Of a DNA stretch of 64,000 bases, positions 33,161-41,768 are shown in pieces; positions within the stretch are counted from its first letter, which is position 1, and each line of letters begins with the position of its first letter. The notes beneath the pieces are model-generated. The model was not told where the DNA came from and made no database searches. It worked only from the letters and a program-made list of their open reading frames with translations. The translations under genes and the position numbers were made by a program. The stretch spans positions 1,426,001-1,490,000 of the forward strand of contig NZ_JBDFMI010000001.1 in the NCBI RefSeq assembly GCF_047238185.1, given 5' to 3'. This DNA comes from Bacillus_AD sp047238185. Its GTDB lineage: Bacteria > Bacillota > Bacilli > Bacillales > DSM-1321.

Positions 33161-33661
33161 ATGTTCTTTAAAAAACTTTTCGGAAAAAACGAAGAGACTA
33201 ACAACGATGTATTGGCAGCTCCTGCTACTGGGAAACTTATTCCTTTGGAAGAAGTACCAGATCCAGTTTTCAGTGAAAAAATGATGGGAGACGGAATTGC
33301 AGTTGAACCTTCTGAAGGTGTAATCGTGGCACCAATCGATGCAGAAGTGCTTCAAGTATTTCCGACTAAACATGCAGTTGGTCTAAAAACCAGCAATAAT
33401 ACAGAAATCCTTATCCATATCGGGTTAGAGACGGTTGCTCTAAAAGGAGAGGGCTTTGAAGCTCACGTAAAAGAAGGAGATAAAGTGAAAAAAGGCGACA
33501 AGCTGATTTCATTCGATCTTGATATCATCCGTGAAAAAGCGAAAAGCATCGTAACACCGGTCATTATTACGAATACAGATGCAGTAGGTTCTATTGAAAA
33601 AGGGACTGATTCCGCTTTAACAAAAGGTGAAACAACAGTAATGACAGTTAACCCTAAATAA
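33161..33661 (+). CDS. crr: PTS glucose-type EIIA component
   Basis: A 166-residue cytosolic phosphocarrier that passes phosphate from HPr to a sugar-specific EIIB. The phosphorylated histidine is H86 ('EILIHIGLETVAL') and the helper histidine H71 ('TKHAVGLKT'), 15 residues apart as in EIIA-Glc. It is a stand-alone domain like B. subtilis YpqE, next to msrAB as there. AAAGGCGG (33146-33153) supports ATG 33161. No EIIBC partner lies in the window, so it probably serves transporters encoded elsewhere. Confidence 0.94.
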   Translation: MFFKKLFGKNEETNNDVLAAPATGKLIPLEEVPDPVFSEKMMGDGIAVEPSEGVIVAPIDAEVLQVFPTKHAVGLKTSNNTEILIHIGLETVALKGEGFEAHVKEGDKVKKGDKLISFDLDIIREKAKSIVTPVIITNTDAVGSIEKGTDSALTKGETTVMTVNPK

Positions 33662-33676
33662 TATGGTTACATAATA

Positions 33677-33712
33677 AAAGCCCTTCCTCTAGAATAGGAA
33701 GGGCTTTTATGT
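33677..33712. terminator. Bidirectional terminator, EIIA / SGNH hydrolase
   Basis: AAAAGCCCTTCCT (33677-33689) pairs perfectly with AGGAAGGGCTTTT (33696-33708). Confidence 0.9.
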
Positions 33713-33714
33713 AT

Positions 33715-34860
33715 TTATTTGTCGGCATCAGGATGAATATACGATTTTCCATCCCATTTTTTTGTCATGATAACAGAAGATAATTGGATAATGGATTGAT
33801 TAGTCATATTCTTTTTACTGCTTTCACCAGTCGCTTCAAAGCGTACGGTATGTTTTCCGGGATTCAAGCCGCTGGTTATATAAATAAAACGTTCCCTTTG
33901 AAACGGCCACCAGGTGGAAATAGTGGTGGTGTATTGATTATCGATATAAATGTTTACCTTTCCGCCTTCCGGAGATCGGAGAAGCTTCATGCCCAACATG
34001 CTTCCATAGAAAGCGAACTCAATGTAGCTTCCTTTTTTCTGCGCAGTATAGTAATGATTTTGATGAAGAAATCCTTTTTGTTTAGAGACATCCGAATACA
34101 GGTCAAAGGTAATGTCGCTATCTTTATACAAAGGGATCGTTAAAGCTGCCACTTTCTTTTTTTGTACGGTGTTGGCTAACAACGCTTTATAGATTTGGTC
34201 AGCGTATATTTGGTAGCCTTCATCATTTGGATGGATGCCGTCCACTGATAGCTCCTCTGTTTTTTTGCCGCTTTGCCGGAATGCTTCTGCCATATTGACA
34301 TTGGTCGCTTGATAATACGCAGAAAGAGTTTCAATACTGTTAATGAAAGACTTATTATCAAGCGGGCTTTCCGTAATTGTTATGACATCAGCCTTTGGGT
34401 AATCCTTTTTTGCTTGCCGAAGCAATGCTTCATACATAATACTGAATTCGTGCGCATTCATATACTTCCGGTCGTTTTCCCCGAATACAATAAAGATAAG
34501 ATCATATTTTCCCGGATAGCTCTGTTTAGCCAATTGTAGCTTGTAAAGCCCTTCGAATGCTGTTGATCCGCTCTGGACAATGTAATTGCCTTTCAAATTC
34601 ACCATAAGTTGCCGCTGCATTTTATCCTCAAGCTGTTTAAACCATTTTTGTGAAGTATTGCTTGCACCGCTGCCCCTTCCTATACTGTCGCCTATGACAA
34701 GGTATGAAACGATTTTGTGTGACTCGATCCGGTCATAAACAGTTTCATGATTCTGTCTTTTTTCCTGTGCGCTATAGCATTTGCTTAGATACATACTGCT
34801 TCCGATCATGGCAAATGCAGTAATGCCGATTGCTGCGTATTTAATCCATTGAGTTTTCAT
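33715..34860 (-). CDS. Membrane-anchored SGNH hydrolase with C-terminal beta domain
   Basis: A 381-residue protein with an N-terminal hydrophobic anchor or signal ('YAAIGITAFAMIGSSMYL'), an SGNH domain (about 50-235) and a C-terminal predicted beta-sandwich (about 250-370, 'GKVNIYIDNQYTTTISTW', 'LNPGKHTVRFEATGES'). Catalytic blocks are 'VIGDSIGRGSGA' (Ser), 'VFGENDRKY' (GEND instead of the usual GGND) and 'DGIHPNDEGY' (Asp, His). The layout suggests a cell-surface polysaccharide or cell-wall esterase; the substrate is not known. It is unlike YpmR in length and second domain. Confidence 0.8.
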   Translation of the reverse strand: MKTQWIKYAAIGITAFAMIGSSMYLSKCYSAQEKRQNHETVYDRIESHKIVSYLVIGDSIGRGSGASNTSQKWFKQLEDKMQRQLMVNLKGNYIVQSGSTAFEGLYKLQLAKQSYPGKYDLIFIVFGENDRKYMNAHEFSIMYEALLRQAKKDYPKADVITITESPLDNKSFINSIETLSAYYQATNVNMAEAFRQSGKKTEELSVDGIHPNDEGYQIYADQIYKALLANTVQKKKVAALTIPLYKDSDITFDLYSDVSKQKGFLHQNHYYTAQKKGSYIEFAFYGSMLGMKLLRSPEGGKVNIYIDNQYTTTISTWWPFQRERFIYITSGLNPGKHTVRFEATGESSKKNMTNQSIIQLSSVIMTKKWDGKSYIHPDADK

Positions 34861-35004
34861 TGAACCATACCTCGATTTTCATTGCTGTTTTTTTCTATTA
34901 TAAATATGTACCCTATTCATTTCAAAAGAAGCAGGATGTCCCGATAAAATAATGGTTTTTGCAGAAAAAATGGGCGAATGCACATGCAGACACAAGCCCA
35001 GCCT

Positions 35005-35013
35005 CATAATGTA
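35005..35013 (+). promoter_or_regulatory. Sporulation-type -10 candidate before the YjcZ gene
   Basis: CATAATGTA fits the sigma-K -10 form CATAnnnTA, but no AC -35 is found at the expected 16-17 bases; AC dinucleotides occur at 13 and 21 bases. Confidence 0.3.
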
Positions 35014-35057
35014 TCAATGTAGTAACAGTTCAAAGAAACCTTGAGGAGTGAAACAAT

Positions 35058-35261
35058 ATGTATGGATACGATGGATGTGGCGGGTTTGGATATGGCGGCG
35101 GCGGTTGCGGTGGATACGGATATGGCGGCGGCGGTTGCGGTGGCGGCTGTGGCGGATGGGGCGGCGGTAGCTTCGCTCTAATCGTAGTATTGTTTATCTT
35201 GTTAATTATCATCGGGGCTTCCTTCTGTGGAGGCTACGGCGGCGGAAACTGCGGCTGTTAA
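35058..35261 (+). CDS. YjcZ family sporulation protein, Gly-rich
   Basis: A 67-residue protein. The first 37 residues are built from GGGCGGYGYG-type repeats with six cysteines. A single hydrophobic helix follows ('SFALIVVLFILLIIIGASF'), then a short GGYGGGNCGC end. The helix is the hallmark of the YjcZ/SscA small membrane proteins that appear in spores of Bacillus. The glycine/cysteine-rich extension is longer than in most relatives and could cross-link. TTGAGGAGTG precedes the ATG. Confidence 0.85.
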   Translation: MYGYDGCGGFGYGGGGCGGYGYGGGGCGGGCGGWGGGSFALIVVLFILLIIIGASFCGGYGGGNCGC

Positions 35262-35281
35262 TTGAATTAAGCATGCAATAC

Positions 35282-35318
35282 GGCTTGGAGAAAATCTCCA
35301 AGCCTGTTTCTTTTTCCT
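35282..35318 (+). terminator. Terminator after the YjcZ gene
   Basis: GGCTTGGAGA pairs with TCTCCAAGCC around a 3-4 base loop, followed by TGTTTCTTTTT. Confidence 0.88.
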
Positions 35319-35373
35319 GAAAGGCGAAGAAGCCCTTGGGGAAATTATGTTAGCAAGATAAGGGCGACTTGTA

Positions 35374-35381
35374 CATATAGT
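35374..35381 (+). promoter_or_regulatory. Sigma-E-like -10 candidate for the kam locus
   Basis: CATATAGT fits CATAnnnT. The 7-mer 14 bases upstream (GCAAGAT) matches the sigma-E -35 only partly. In B. subtilis the equivalent operon is expressed in the mother cell under sigma-E. Confidence 0.3.
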
Positions 35382-35416
35382 AATAGAGTATAAGAATTGG
35401 AAAAGGAGAAATCAAA

Positions 35417-36763
35417 ATGAAAGATTCTTCGCTTATTAAACCAATGCTTCATGATTCATACCCTATGGCCTCTTTCGGTAAAGGGTCATTTCTATATGAC
35501 AAAAGCGGTAAGGATTATCTCGATGCTTCATCTGGTGCAGTTACTGCCAATATCGGACATGGCGTCGATGAAATCCGCGAAGCCGTAAACGAACAGATGA
35601 AGAAAGTATCATTTGTTTACAGATCGCAGTTCACAAGCGAGCCGGCTGAAGAACTGGCAGCCAGAATTGCTGGCCAGACACCAAAGGGGCTTCAATATTG
35701 TTTTTTTGTCAATAGTGGTTCAGAAGCCACTGAAACGGCCATGAAAATCGCCATTCAATATTGGCAGGAAAAAGGCAGCCCTAAAAAGACGAAAATCATT
35801 TCGAGATGGATGAGCTATCATGGCATTACAATGGGCGCGTTATCCATGTCCGGCCACTCATTCAGGAGGGATCGGTTTGTTCAACTATTGGAAAGCTATC
35901 CTTCTATATCTCCTCCTTATTGCTACCGTTGTCCATACGGCAAAGAGTTTCCAGGCTGCGGTCTAAGCTGTGCTGCTGAGCTGCGGACAATGGTTAATAG
36001 AATCGGAAAAGATAACATTGCCGCTTTTATTTGCGAACCTGTCATCGGTGCGGCAGGAGGTGCTATTCCTTCACCTCCGGGTTATCTGAAAGAAATCCGC
36101 CAAATATGCAGTGAGAATGACATTCTGCTTATCTGCGATGAAGTCATGACCGGCATGGGAAGAACGGGAAAAATGCTTGGATGCGATTACGATGGAGTCA
36201 TTCCGGATATTATTGCACTCGGCAAGGGATTGAGCGGAGGCTATACCCCTATTGCTGCAGCTGTTGTCCATGAACATATAATCGAAGAGATTAAAAATGG
36301 TTCGGGAAGTATTATGAGCGGGCATACATTCAGTGCAAATCCGCTGTCCTGTGCAGCATCCGTTGCCGTTATGTCTTATATAGAAACACACCAACTGATC
36401 GATAAGGTAAATGCAAAGGGAGCGATTTTGAAAAAAGCTTTACAGAATCTGCAAAAAAAATACCCCTTTATGGGTGATATCCGCGGACAAGGGTTAATGA
36501 TCGGTGTTGAATGCGTGCTGGATCCAAACACAAAAGAACCTTTTCCAAGAGAATGGAAGGTGACGGACCGGCTGATCGGGTATGCACAGAAAAATGGTTT
36601 GTTGCTGTATCCTGCACAGGCCGGACAAGATGGCATATTTGGCGATGCGTTTATTATTGCTCCTCCACTTACGATATCGGAAGTGGAAATACGGATGCTT
36701 CTGGAAAGGCTTGAGGTGACCTTAGATCATTTGAACAATGAAATAAAGCAAAAAATGCAGTAG
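35417..36763 (+). CDS. yodT: Class III PLP aminotransferase YodT
   Basis: A 448-residue fold-type I aminotransferase. The PLP lysine is K270 in 'ALGKGLSGGYTP'. Other landmarks are 'NSGSEATETAMKIA' (phosphate site), 'WMSYHGITMGALSMSGH' and 'LLICDEVMTGMGRTGKM'. A CYRCPYGKEFPGCGLSC cysteine cluster at about 172-188 is typical of this subgroup. It is the first gene of the yodTSRQP order known from the B. subtilis lysine-degradation operon. A transamination of a beta-lysine-derived intermediate is likely, but the exact substrate is not known to me. Confidence 0.92.
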   Translation: MKDSSLIKPMLHDSYPMASFGKGSFLYDKSGKDYLDASSGAVTANIGHGVDEIREAVNEQMKKVSFVYRSQFTSEPAEELAARIAGQTPKGLQYCFFVNSGSEATETAMKIAIQYWQEKGSPKKTKIISRWMSYHGITMGALSMSGHSFRRDRFVQLLESYPSISPPYCYRCPYGKEFPGCGLSCAAELRTMVNRIGKDNIAAFICEPVIGAAGGAIPSPPGYLKEIRQICSENDILLICDEVMTGMGRTGKMLGCDYDGVIPDIIALGKGLSGGYTPIAAAVVHEHIIEEIKNGSGSIMSGHTFSANPLSCAASVAVMSYIETHQLIDKVNAKGAILKKALQNLQKKYPFMGDIRGQGLMIGVECVLDPNTKEPFPREWKVTDRLIGYAQKNGLLLYPAQAGQDGIFGDAFIIAPPLTISEVEIRMLLERLEVTLDHLNNEIKQKMQ

Positions 36764-36776
36764 GGAGTGGAAGTCT

Positions 36777-37475
36777 ATGCAAAATGTCTTTGGAAAAGTG
36801 GTGGATATCGAAGAATTAGCCCCTTTTTTTATGAATGGCATGTCAATCATGTTCGGTGGTTTCGGTGGTGTAGGCAATCCGCCTACACTTATTGATTTTA
36901 TTCGGAAATGTGATTTGAAGGACCTCACTTTAATCGGGAATGATACAGGATTTCCGGATATTGGCATCGGCAGGCTTATAACGGAAAAAAGAGTTAAGAA
37001 ATTGATTGTATCGCATATAGGATCGAATCCGAATGCCGGAAAACAAATGCATGAGGGAACGCTGGAGATAGAATTTTCCCCGCAGGGCATTCTTATGGAA
37101 CGTATACGGGCAGGAGGTTTTGGAATTCCTGCCATATTGTCGGATATAGCAGTCGGGCATGAAGCGGTACGTTTGAATAAACCGATTATAGAGTGGGATG
37201 GGAAAGAGTATTTGCTTGAAAGTGCCCTAAGGGCTGATGTCAGTATCATTTTTGCGAAAAAAGTGGATGAATTCGGAAATGCAGTGTATGACAAAAGTGC
37301 GAGAAATACGAATCCTTTAGTAGCGACTGCATCAGATATTACCATAGTGGAAGCGGAGTCGATTGTGCCAGCAGGTGCTATTGATCCCGAAGAGATTGTA
37401 ACGCCTGGCATATATAATCAATACATTGTTCAATCGGAAGGGGTGAACTGGCGATGGGCATGGGAAAAGATGTGA
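36777..37475 (+). CDS. yodS: CoA-transferase subunit A (YodS)
   Basis: A 232-residue alpha subunit of a 3-oxoacid (acetoacetate/butyrate) CoA-transferase. The glycine-rich loop 'IMFGGFGGVGNPPTLI', 'LTLIGNDTGF', 'GTLEIEFSPQG' and 'AESIVPAGAIDPEEIVTPGIY' follow the family. It moves CoA between acyl-CoA and a free acid, here probably in the lysine catabolic route. GGGAGTGG precedes the ATG, 13 bases after yodT. Its 3' end overlaps the beta-subunit gene by 22 bases, a sign of coupled synthesis of the heteromer. Confidence 0.92.
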   Translation: MQNVFGKVVDIEELAPFFMNGMSIMFGGFGGVGNPPTLIDFIRKCDLKDLTLIGNDTGFPDIGIGRLITEKRVKKLIVSHIGSNPNAGKQMHEGTLEIEFSPQGILMERIRAGGFGIPAILSDIAVGHEAVRLNKPIIEWDGKEYLLESALRADVSIIFAKKVDEFGNAVYDKSARNTNPLVATASDITIVEAESIVPAGAIDPEEIVTPGIYNQYIVQSEGVNWRWAWEKM

Positions 37476-38113
37476 GGGTCGCCATTGCCAAAAGAGCAGC
37501 ACAGGAAATCCGGCCGGGAATGGTGGTGAATCTCGGGATCGGCATCCCTTCTTTAGTCCCGGATTATATGTCAAGTAAACAGCATGTCTTTTTCCATAGT
37601 GAGAACGGGATCCTTGGCATTTCCGACGTTCCCGGGAAAGGGGAAGAAGATGAAAATCTTTGCAATGCAGGCGGGTTCCCGGTGACGTTGCGAAACGGGG
37701 GGAGCTATTTTGACAGTTCAGCAGCCTTTGGTATGATCCGAAGCGGAAAAATTGATGTAACCATATTAGGAGCACTTCAGGTCAGTACAAAAGGAGATTT
37801 GGCAAATTGGATCGTTCCCGGAAAAAAAGTGCCCGGCATGGGCGGAGCAATGGAATTGGCTGCTAAGGCCAAAAAGGTCATTGTCACGATGAGCCAGTCA
37901 GATAACAAAGGGCTATCGAAAATAGTGGAAGAGTGCACTCTTCCCTATACAGCGAAGAGTTGTGTATCCATGATTATCACGGAGATGGCTGTATTCACAA
38001 TTGGGCCAGAAGGATTCACCCTTAGGGAATTATTTTCCCCATACAGCATTGAGGAAGTTCAAAAACAAACAGATGCCGACTTTGCTATAGCGGATAAAAT
38101 AATCACTCTTTGA
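37454..38113 (+). CDS. yodR: CoA-transferase subunit B (YodR)
   Basis: A 219-residue beta subunit that carries the catalytic glutamate E50 in 'FFHSENGILGIS', which forms the glutamyl-CoA thioester. 'MVVNLGIGIPSLV', 'NAGGFPVT' and 'LGALQVSTKGDLANWIVPGKKVPGMGGAMEL' (split across about 115-150) are standard. AAGGGGTG precedes it; ATG 37454 or 37460 could be the start. It is translated overlapping yodS and followed after 13 bases by yodQ. Confidence 0.92.
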   Translation: MGMGKDVRVAIAKRAAQEIRPGMVVNLGIGIPSLVPDYMSSKQHVFFHSENGILGISDVPGKGEEDENLCNAGGFPVTLRNGGSYFDSSAAFGMIRSGKIDVTILGALQVSTKGDLANWIVPGKKVPGMGGAMELAAKAKKVIVTMSQSDNKGLSKIVEECTLPYTAKSCVSMIITEMAVFTIGPEGFTLRELFSPYSIEEVQKQTDADFAIADKIITL

Positions 38114-38126
38114 AGGGGGAAAAGGA

Positions 38127-39398
38127 ATGACTGATAAAGAAGCGGTACAACACTATATACGCAGCCAAAGAAATGAAATGGTATGGTTGCTTCGGAAACT
38201 GATTCAGCAAGGCTCAGTAAGAGGGAAGGAAGGAAAAGCGCAGGCGGTTGTTGTAGAGAAATGCAGACAATTGGGATTAGTGATTGATTTATGGGATTTA
38301 GATGAAAATCCGAAGTTAAAAGAGCATGAAGGATTTCATTGTGACCGTGATTCTTTTGAAGGAAACCCGAATCTTGTAGCTGTCCTGAAAGGGATGGGAG
38401 GCGGCAGATCAATCATCCTGAACGGCCACATTGATGTTGTGCCTGAAGGCAATCATGAAGATTGGGATGTGCATCCTTTTAGCGGCAAAGAAATCGATGG
38501 GAAATTATACGGACGCGGCACAACAGATATGAAGGGAGGAAATGTAGCGCTGTTATTGGCAATAGAGGCTATCCTGGCATGCGGACTCAAATTGAAAGGC
38601 GATGTGATTTTCCAAAGTGTCATAGAAGAAGAAAGCGGTGGTGCAGGTACTTTGGCAGCTGTTCTTCGCGGCTATCGAGCAGATGGGGCCATTATCCCAG
38701 AACCGACATCGATGAAAATATTCCCCTATCAGCAAGGTTCATTATGGTTTCGTTTATTGATTAAGGGGCAGTCGGCCCACGGCGGTACCCGTTATGAAGG
38801 TGTGAATGCAATCGATCTTTGCTACGATGTGCTTGAGCAGGTGAAAACATTAGAAATGGAGCGAAATAAAGAATTAAAGGAAGATCCTTTGTATAAGGGG
38901 ATACCAATACCAGTGCCGATTAACATTGGCGTGTGCAAGAGCGGCGACTGGCCATCTTCGGTACCTGATTTGGCAGTATTGGAAGGACGTTATGGCGTTT
39001 CTCCTTATGAGACAGTCGAGCAGGCCATGAAGGGCCTTGAAGGCTGTATTCACAAGCTAAACCAAACGCATTCCTGGTTTGCGGCCAAACATATAGAACT
39101 CGAGTGGTTTGGAGCAAGATGGCTGCCAGGGAAATTGGAGGGCGGACATCCCCTCTTGGAAACAATCAAGAAAAATTTCCAGGAGGTGATGAAACGGGAA
39201 GCAAAGATAGAAGCGTCACCGTGGGGAACGGACGGCGGCATCCTCTCTACTTACAGTGATACCCCTGTTATCGTTTTTGGCCCAGGAGTGACGGAAAAAG
39301 CGCATGACAGCAATGAATATATTGAAATTGAGGCTGTTTTGGAAGCAGCGGAGGTCATAGCGACTACAGTCATGGACTGGTGTGGGGTAGAAGAATAA
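38127..39398 (+). CDS. yodQ: M20 family deacylase/peptidase YodQ
   Basis: A 423-residue zinc metallo-deacylase of the ArgE/DapE type. 'LNGHIDVVPEG' gives zinc ligand H101 and catalytic D103. 'YGRGTTDMKGG' carries the bridging Asp, 'IEEESGGAGT' the Glu pair, and 'SAHGGTRYEGVNAI' marks the lid domain. Within the yod cluster it may remove the acetyl group from an acetylated intermediate made after YodP; this is inference from pathway logic. GGGGGAAAAGG precedes the ATG. It belongs to the closely spaced yodT-S-R-Q-P unit. Confidence 0.9.
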   Translation: MTDKEAVQHYIRSQRNEMVWLLRKLIQQGSVRGKEGKAQAVVVEKCRQLGLVIDLWDLDENPKLKEHEGFHCDRDSFEGNPNLVAVLKGMGGGRSIILNGHIDVVPEGNHEDWDVHPFSGKEIDGKLYGRGTTDMKGGNVALLLAIEAILACGLKLKGDVIFQSVIEEESGGAGTLAAVLRGYRADGAIIPEPTSMKIFPYQQGSLWFRLLIKGQSAHGGTRYEGVNAIDLCYDVLEQVKTLEMERNKELKEDPLYKGIPIPVPINIGVCKSGDWPSSVPDLAVLEGRYGVSPYETVEQAMKGLEGCIHKLNQTHSWFAAKHIELEWFGARWLPGKLEGGHPLLETIKKNFQEVMKREAKIEASPWGTDGGILSTYSDTPVIVFGPGVTEKAHDSNEYIEIEAVLEAAEVIATTVMDWCGVEE

Positions 39399-39423
39399 TG
39401 ATACTGGGAGGGGAGGTGTGCGG

Positions 39424-40263
39424 ATGAATCAGCTCGCTTATATAATCGAGGAAATCGGGGCTCATTTTAGGGCCGTAATGACTGTTGATTTATTCAATAA
39501 ACGCCTCAGAGTGGATCAATATTACGGGAACATCGACAAAATTGTAGAAACGGCCGAGCTTGCCGCCGAAAAGCATGGTTGTGAAAAAATCATTTTCAAA
39601 GCAAAAAGAGAAGAGTATATAAGCCTTTTAAGCAAAGGATTCGTATGTGAAGCAATGGTAGACCGTTTTTTTGCAGGCAGCGATGCTTTTTTCTTTTCTA
39701 AATTTTATGCCCATGAAAGAAGAAACAGCAAGTTTTGGGTCGAAGAAGACCAATTATTGGTTCAAATTGAAAAAGGGGCGGCCCGACCGGAGAAGCCTAA
39801 TCCTCCCTTTACGATCGTTACTTGTACGAAGGAGCATGCAGAACAGCTGTCGGCGCTGTATAAACACGTTTTTAAGGTATATCCTGTCCCGATGGATGAT
39901 CCTGCCTATGTGGCTGAGTGTATGGATAAGGGAAGCGTATTTATTGCCTATTTACATGAAGGGCGATTAGTCAGTGCCGTTTGTGGGGACATTTCAAAGG
40001 CAGAATGGAATGCGGAAATAACCGACTGTGCCACATTGCCAGAATATAGGCAATACGGTCTCATGCAACGGTTGATCAGCTTATTGGAGAAAAAGTTGGC
40101 CGAGAAGCACATTCTTTGCCTCTATTCCATTGCAAGAGCAAAGTCATACGGCATGAACGCCGCCTTTAAAAAATTGGGCTATTCTTATAGAGGGAGACTG
40201 GTGAACAATTGTTATATTTTTGAGGATTTGGAGGACATGAATATGTGGGTGAAATTTTTGTAG
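39424..40263 (+). CDS. yodP: Probable beta-lysine N-acetyltransferase (YodP/AblB)
   Basis: A 279-residue protein with a C-terminal GNAT domain (about 130-279): 'LVSAVCGDISKAEWNAEITDCATLPEYRQYGLMQRLI' holds the acetyl-CoA loop (PEYRQYGL, a variant of RGxGxG). Homologues of YodP/AblB acetylate the epsilon-amino group of beta-lysine made by KamA/AblA. ATG 39424 is chosen because GGAGGGGAGG (39408-39415) lies 8 bases before it and only 2 bases from GTG 39418. It is the last of five closely packed yod genes. Confidence 0.88.
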   Translation: MNQLAYIIEEIGAHFRAVMTVDLFNKRLRVDQYYGNIDKIVETAELAAEKHGCEKIIFKAKREEYISLLSKGFVCEAMVDRFFAGSDAFFFSKFYAHERRNSKFWVEEDQLLVQIEKGAARPEKPNPPFTIVTCTKEHAEQLSALYKHVFKVYPVPMDDPAYVAECMDKGSVFIAYLHEGRLVSAVCGDISKAEWNAEITDCATLPEYRQYGLMQRLISLLEKKLAEKHILCLYSIARAKSYGMNAAFKKLGYSYRGRLVNNCYIFEDLEDMNMWVKFL

Positions 40264-40345
40264 AGCCGATTTTCGGGCAGAAAGGTGACAAGAATCCGGC
40301 ACTTTTTCATATACATATAGAAATAGGAATAAAGGAAGTGAAAAA

Positions 40346-41728
40346 GTGGCTGAGTCAACCGTATTTTCACAGAAAAACCTGGAGTTGCTCCTTAACTCGA
40401 TCGACGAAGGAATACATGCGGTCGATTTAACTGGCCGGACAATCGTGTATAATTCGTTTTCTGCCCAATTGGACGGTATGAGGATCGATGAAGTGATGGG
40501 AAAGCATATCTTGAAGGCTTTCCCTTCTTTAACCAATAAAACAAGTACGCTATTGCAGGTGATCAAAACCGGTAAACCGGTGTACCATCACCAGCAATCT
40601 TACTTGAATATGCACGGCAGGAAAATCGACAGTGTCAATACCACTCTGCCAATCAAATTGGACGGCGAAATGATTGCGGCAGTTGAGGTTGCCAAGGATT
40701 ATAGCCGCATAAGACAGCTTACTGAGCGTGTGATGGAATTGGAGAATAAAAGAAATCGGAAGCCGACCAAAAAAACGGCTTCCCATACAGCCACCTATGT
40801 TTTTGAAGACTTAAAGAGTAATGACCCGGCATTTCTGCAAGAAGTGGAACGGGGCCGCAAAGCTGCCTGCTCTGCATCGCCTGTCCTTCTATATGGTGAA
40901 AGTGGAACTGGCAAAGAATTGTTTGTACACGGCATCCATAATGCCTCTTCCCGGGCAAGCGGACCATTTATTGCCCAAAATTGTGCAGCGTTGCCGGAAT
41001 CCCTTTTGGAAAGCCTGCTTTTCGGAACGGCAAAAGGAAGCTATACGGGTGCGGTTGACCGCAAAGGACTATTTGAACTGGCGGACGGAGGGACGTTGTT
41101 TCTGGATGAAATCCAATCCATGAGTATGGGTATACAAGCCAAACTACTTAGAGTTCTGGAAGATGGAATCATCCGAAGGGTAGGTGGGACAAACGATAAG
41201 CAAGTCGATGTGAGAGTGATATCAGCCATGAATATTGATCCTGAGAAAGCAATGGAAGAAAAAAGCCTGCGTCCGGACTTATATTTTCGGCTGAACGTGC
41301 TTAGTTTCTGTCTGCCGCCATTAAGGGAGAGACCGGGTGATATCTCTTTATTGACCGTACATTTTATGGAGTTTTTCAATCGAAGGCTAAACAAACGGTT
41401 TTCAACAGTTTCGCCTTTAGTTATGGAAACGATGAAGCAGTATAGGTGGCCGGGGAATGTCCGTGAACTTAAACATTGCATTGAATTCATGGCAATACAC
41501 AGTGAGGGAACATTATTGGAAGAGCTGCCGCCATTTTTGAAAAATAAAAAGGTTCCCTCTTGCCTTCCCGAGATCCCTTCTTTAAGACAAGCCTTGATGG
41601 ATAAGGAAACAGAGCTGGTAGAAATGGCTATGGAACGAACAAACGGAAATGTCTTGCAGGCAGCAAAATTGCTTGGCATTCCCCGCCAAACGCTGCAATA
41701 TAAAATGAAAAAGCCGGGATTCAACTAA
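40346..41728 (+). CDS. Sigma-54-dependent activator of the kam locus (PAS-AAA+-Fis)
   Basis: A 460-residue bacterial enhancer-binding protein. An N-terminal PAS sensor (about 10-120) is followed by a short linker, the AAA+ domain (about 150-390) and a C-terminal Fis-type helix-turn-helix (about 420-455, 'NGNVLQAAKLLGIPRQTLQYKMK'). Walker A GESGTGKE starts at residue 184. The sigma-54 contact loop is GSYTGA (231-236) rather than GAFTGA. Walker B is 'TLFLDEIQ' and the arginine-finger region 'SLRPDLYFRLNV'. It is RocR-like and lies between yodP and kamA; its stop is 22 bases before a -24/-12 promoter. GTG start with AAAGGAAG. Confidence 0.93.
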   Translation: MAESTVFSQKNLELLLNSIDEGIHAVDLTGRTIVYNSFSAQLDGMRIDEVMGKHILKAFPSLTNKTSTLLQVIKTGKPVYHHQQSYLNMHGRKIDSVNTTLPIKLDGEMIAAVEVAKDYSRIRQLTERVMELENKRNRKPTKKTASHTATYVFEDLKSNDPAFLQEVERGRKAACSASPVLLYGESGTGKELFVHGIHNASSRASGPFIAQNCAALPESLLESLLFGTAKGSYTGAVDRKGLFELADGGTLFLDEIQSMSMGIQAKLLRVLEDGIIRRVGGTNDKQVDVRVISAMNIDPEKAMEEKSLRPDLYFRLNVLSFCLPPLRERPGDISLLTVHFMEFFNRRLNKRFSTVSPLVMETMKQYRWPGNVRELKHCIEFMAIHSEGTLLEELPPFLKNKKVPSCLPEIPSLRQALMDKETELVEMAMERTNGNVLQAAKLLGIPRQTLQYKMKKPGFN

Positions 41729-41750
41729 ATTTCGCCCGCCTCAATAGAAT

Positions 41751-41768
41751 CTGGAACGGCTCTTGCAT
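41751..41768 (+). promoter_or_regulatory. Sigma-54 (-24/-12) promoter of kamA
   Basis: CTGGAACGGCTCTTGCAT has the -24 GG (41753-41754) and the -12 GC (41765-41766) separated by exactly 10 bases, and matches the consensus TGGCAC-N5-TTGCA except one position. It lies between the activator gene and kamA, 34 bases before the kamA ATG. Confidence 0.85.

Noticed and set aside
35346..35368. Possible second -24/-12 promoter before yodT (TTGGGG...TTAGCA)
   Set aside because: The GG-GC spacing is 11 instead of 10 bases and the -12 block is TAGC, not TTGC.
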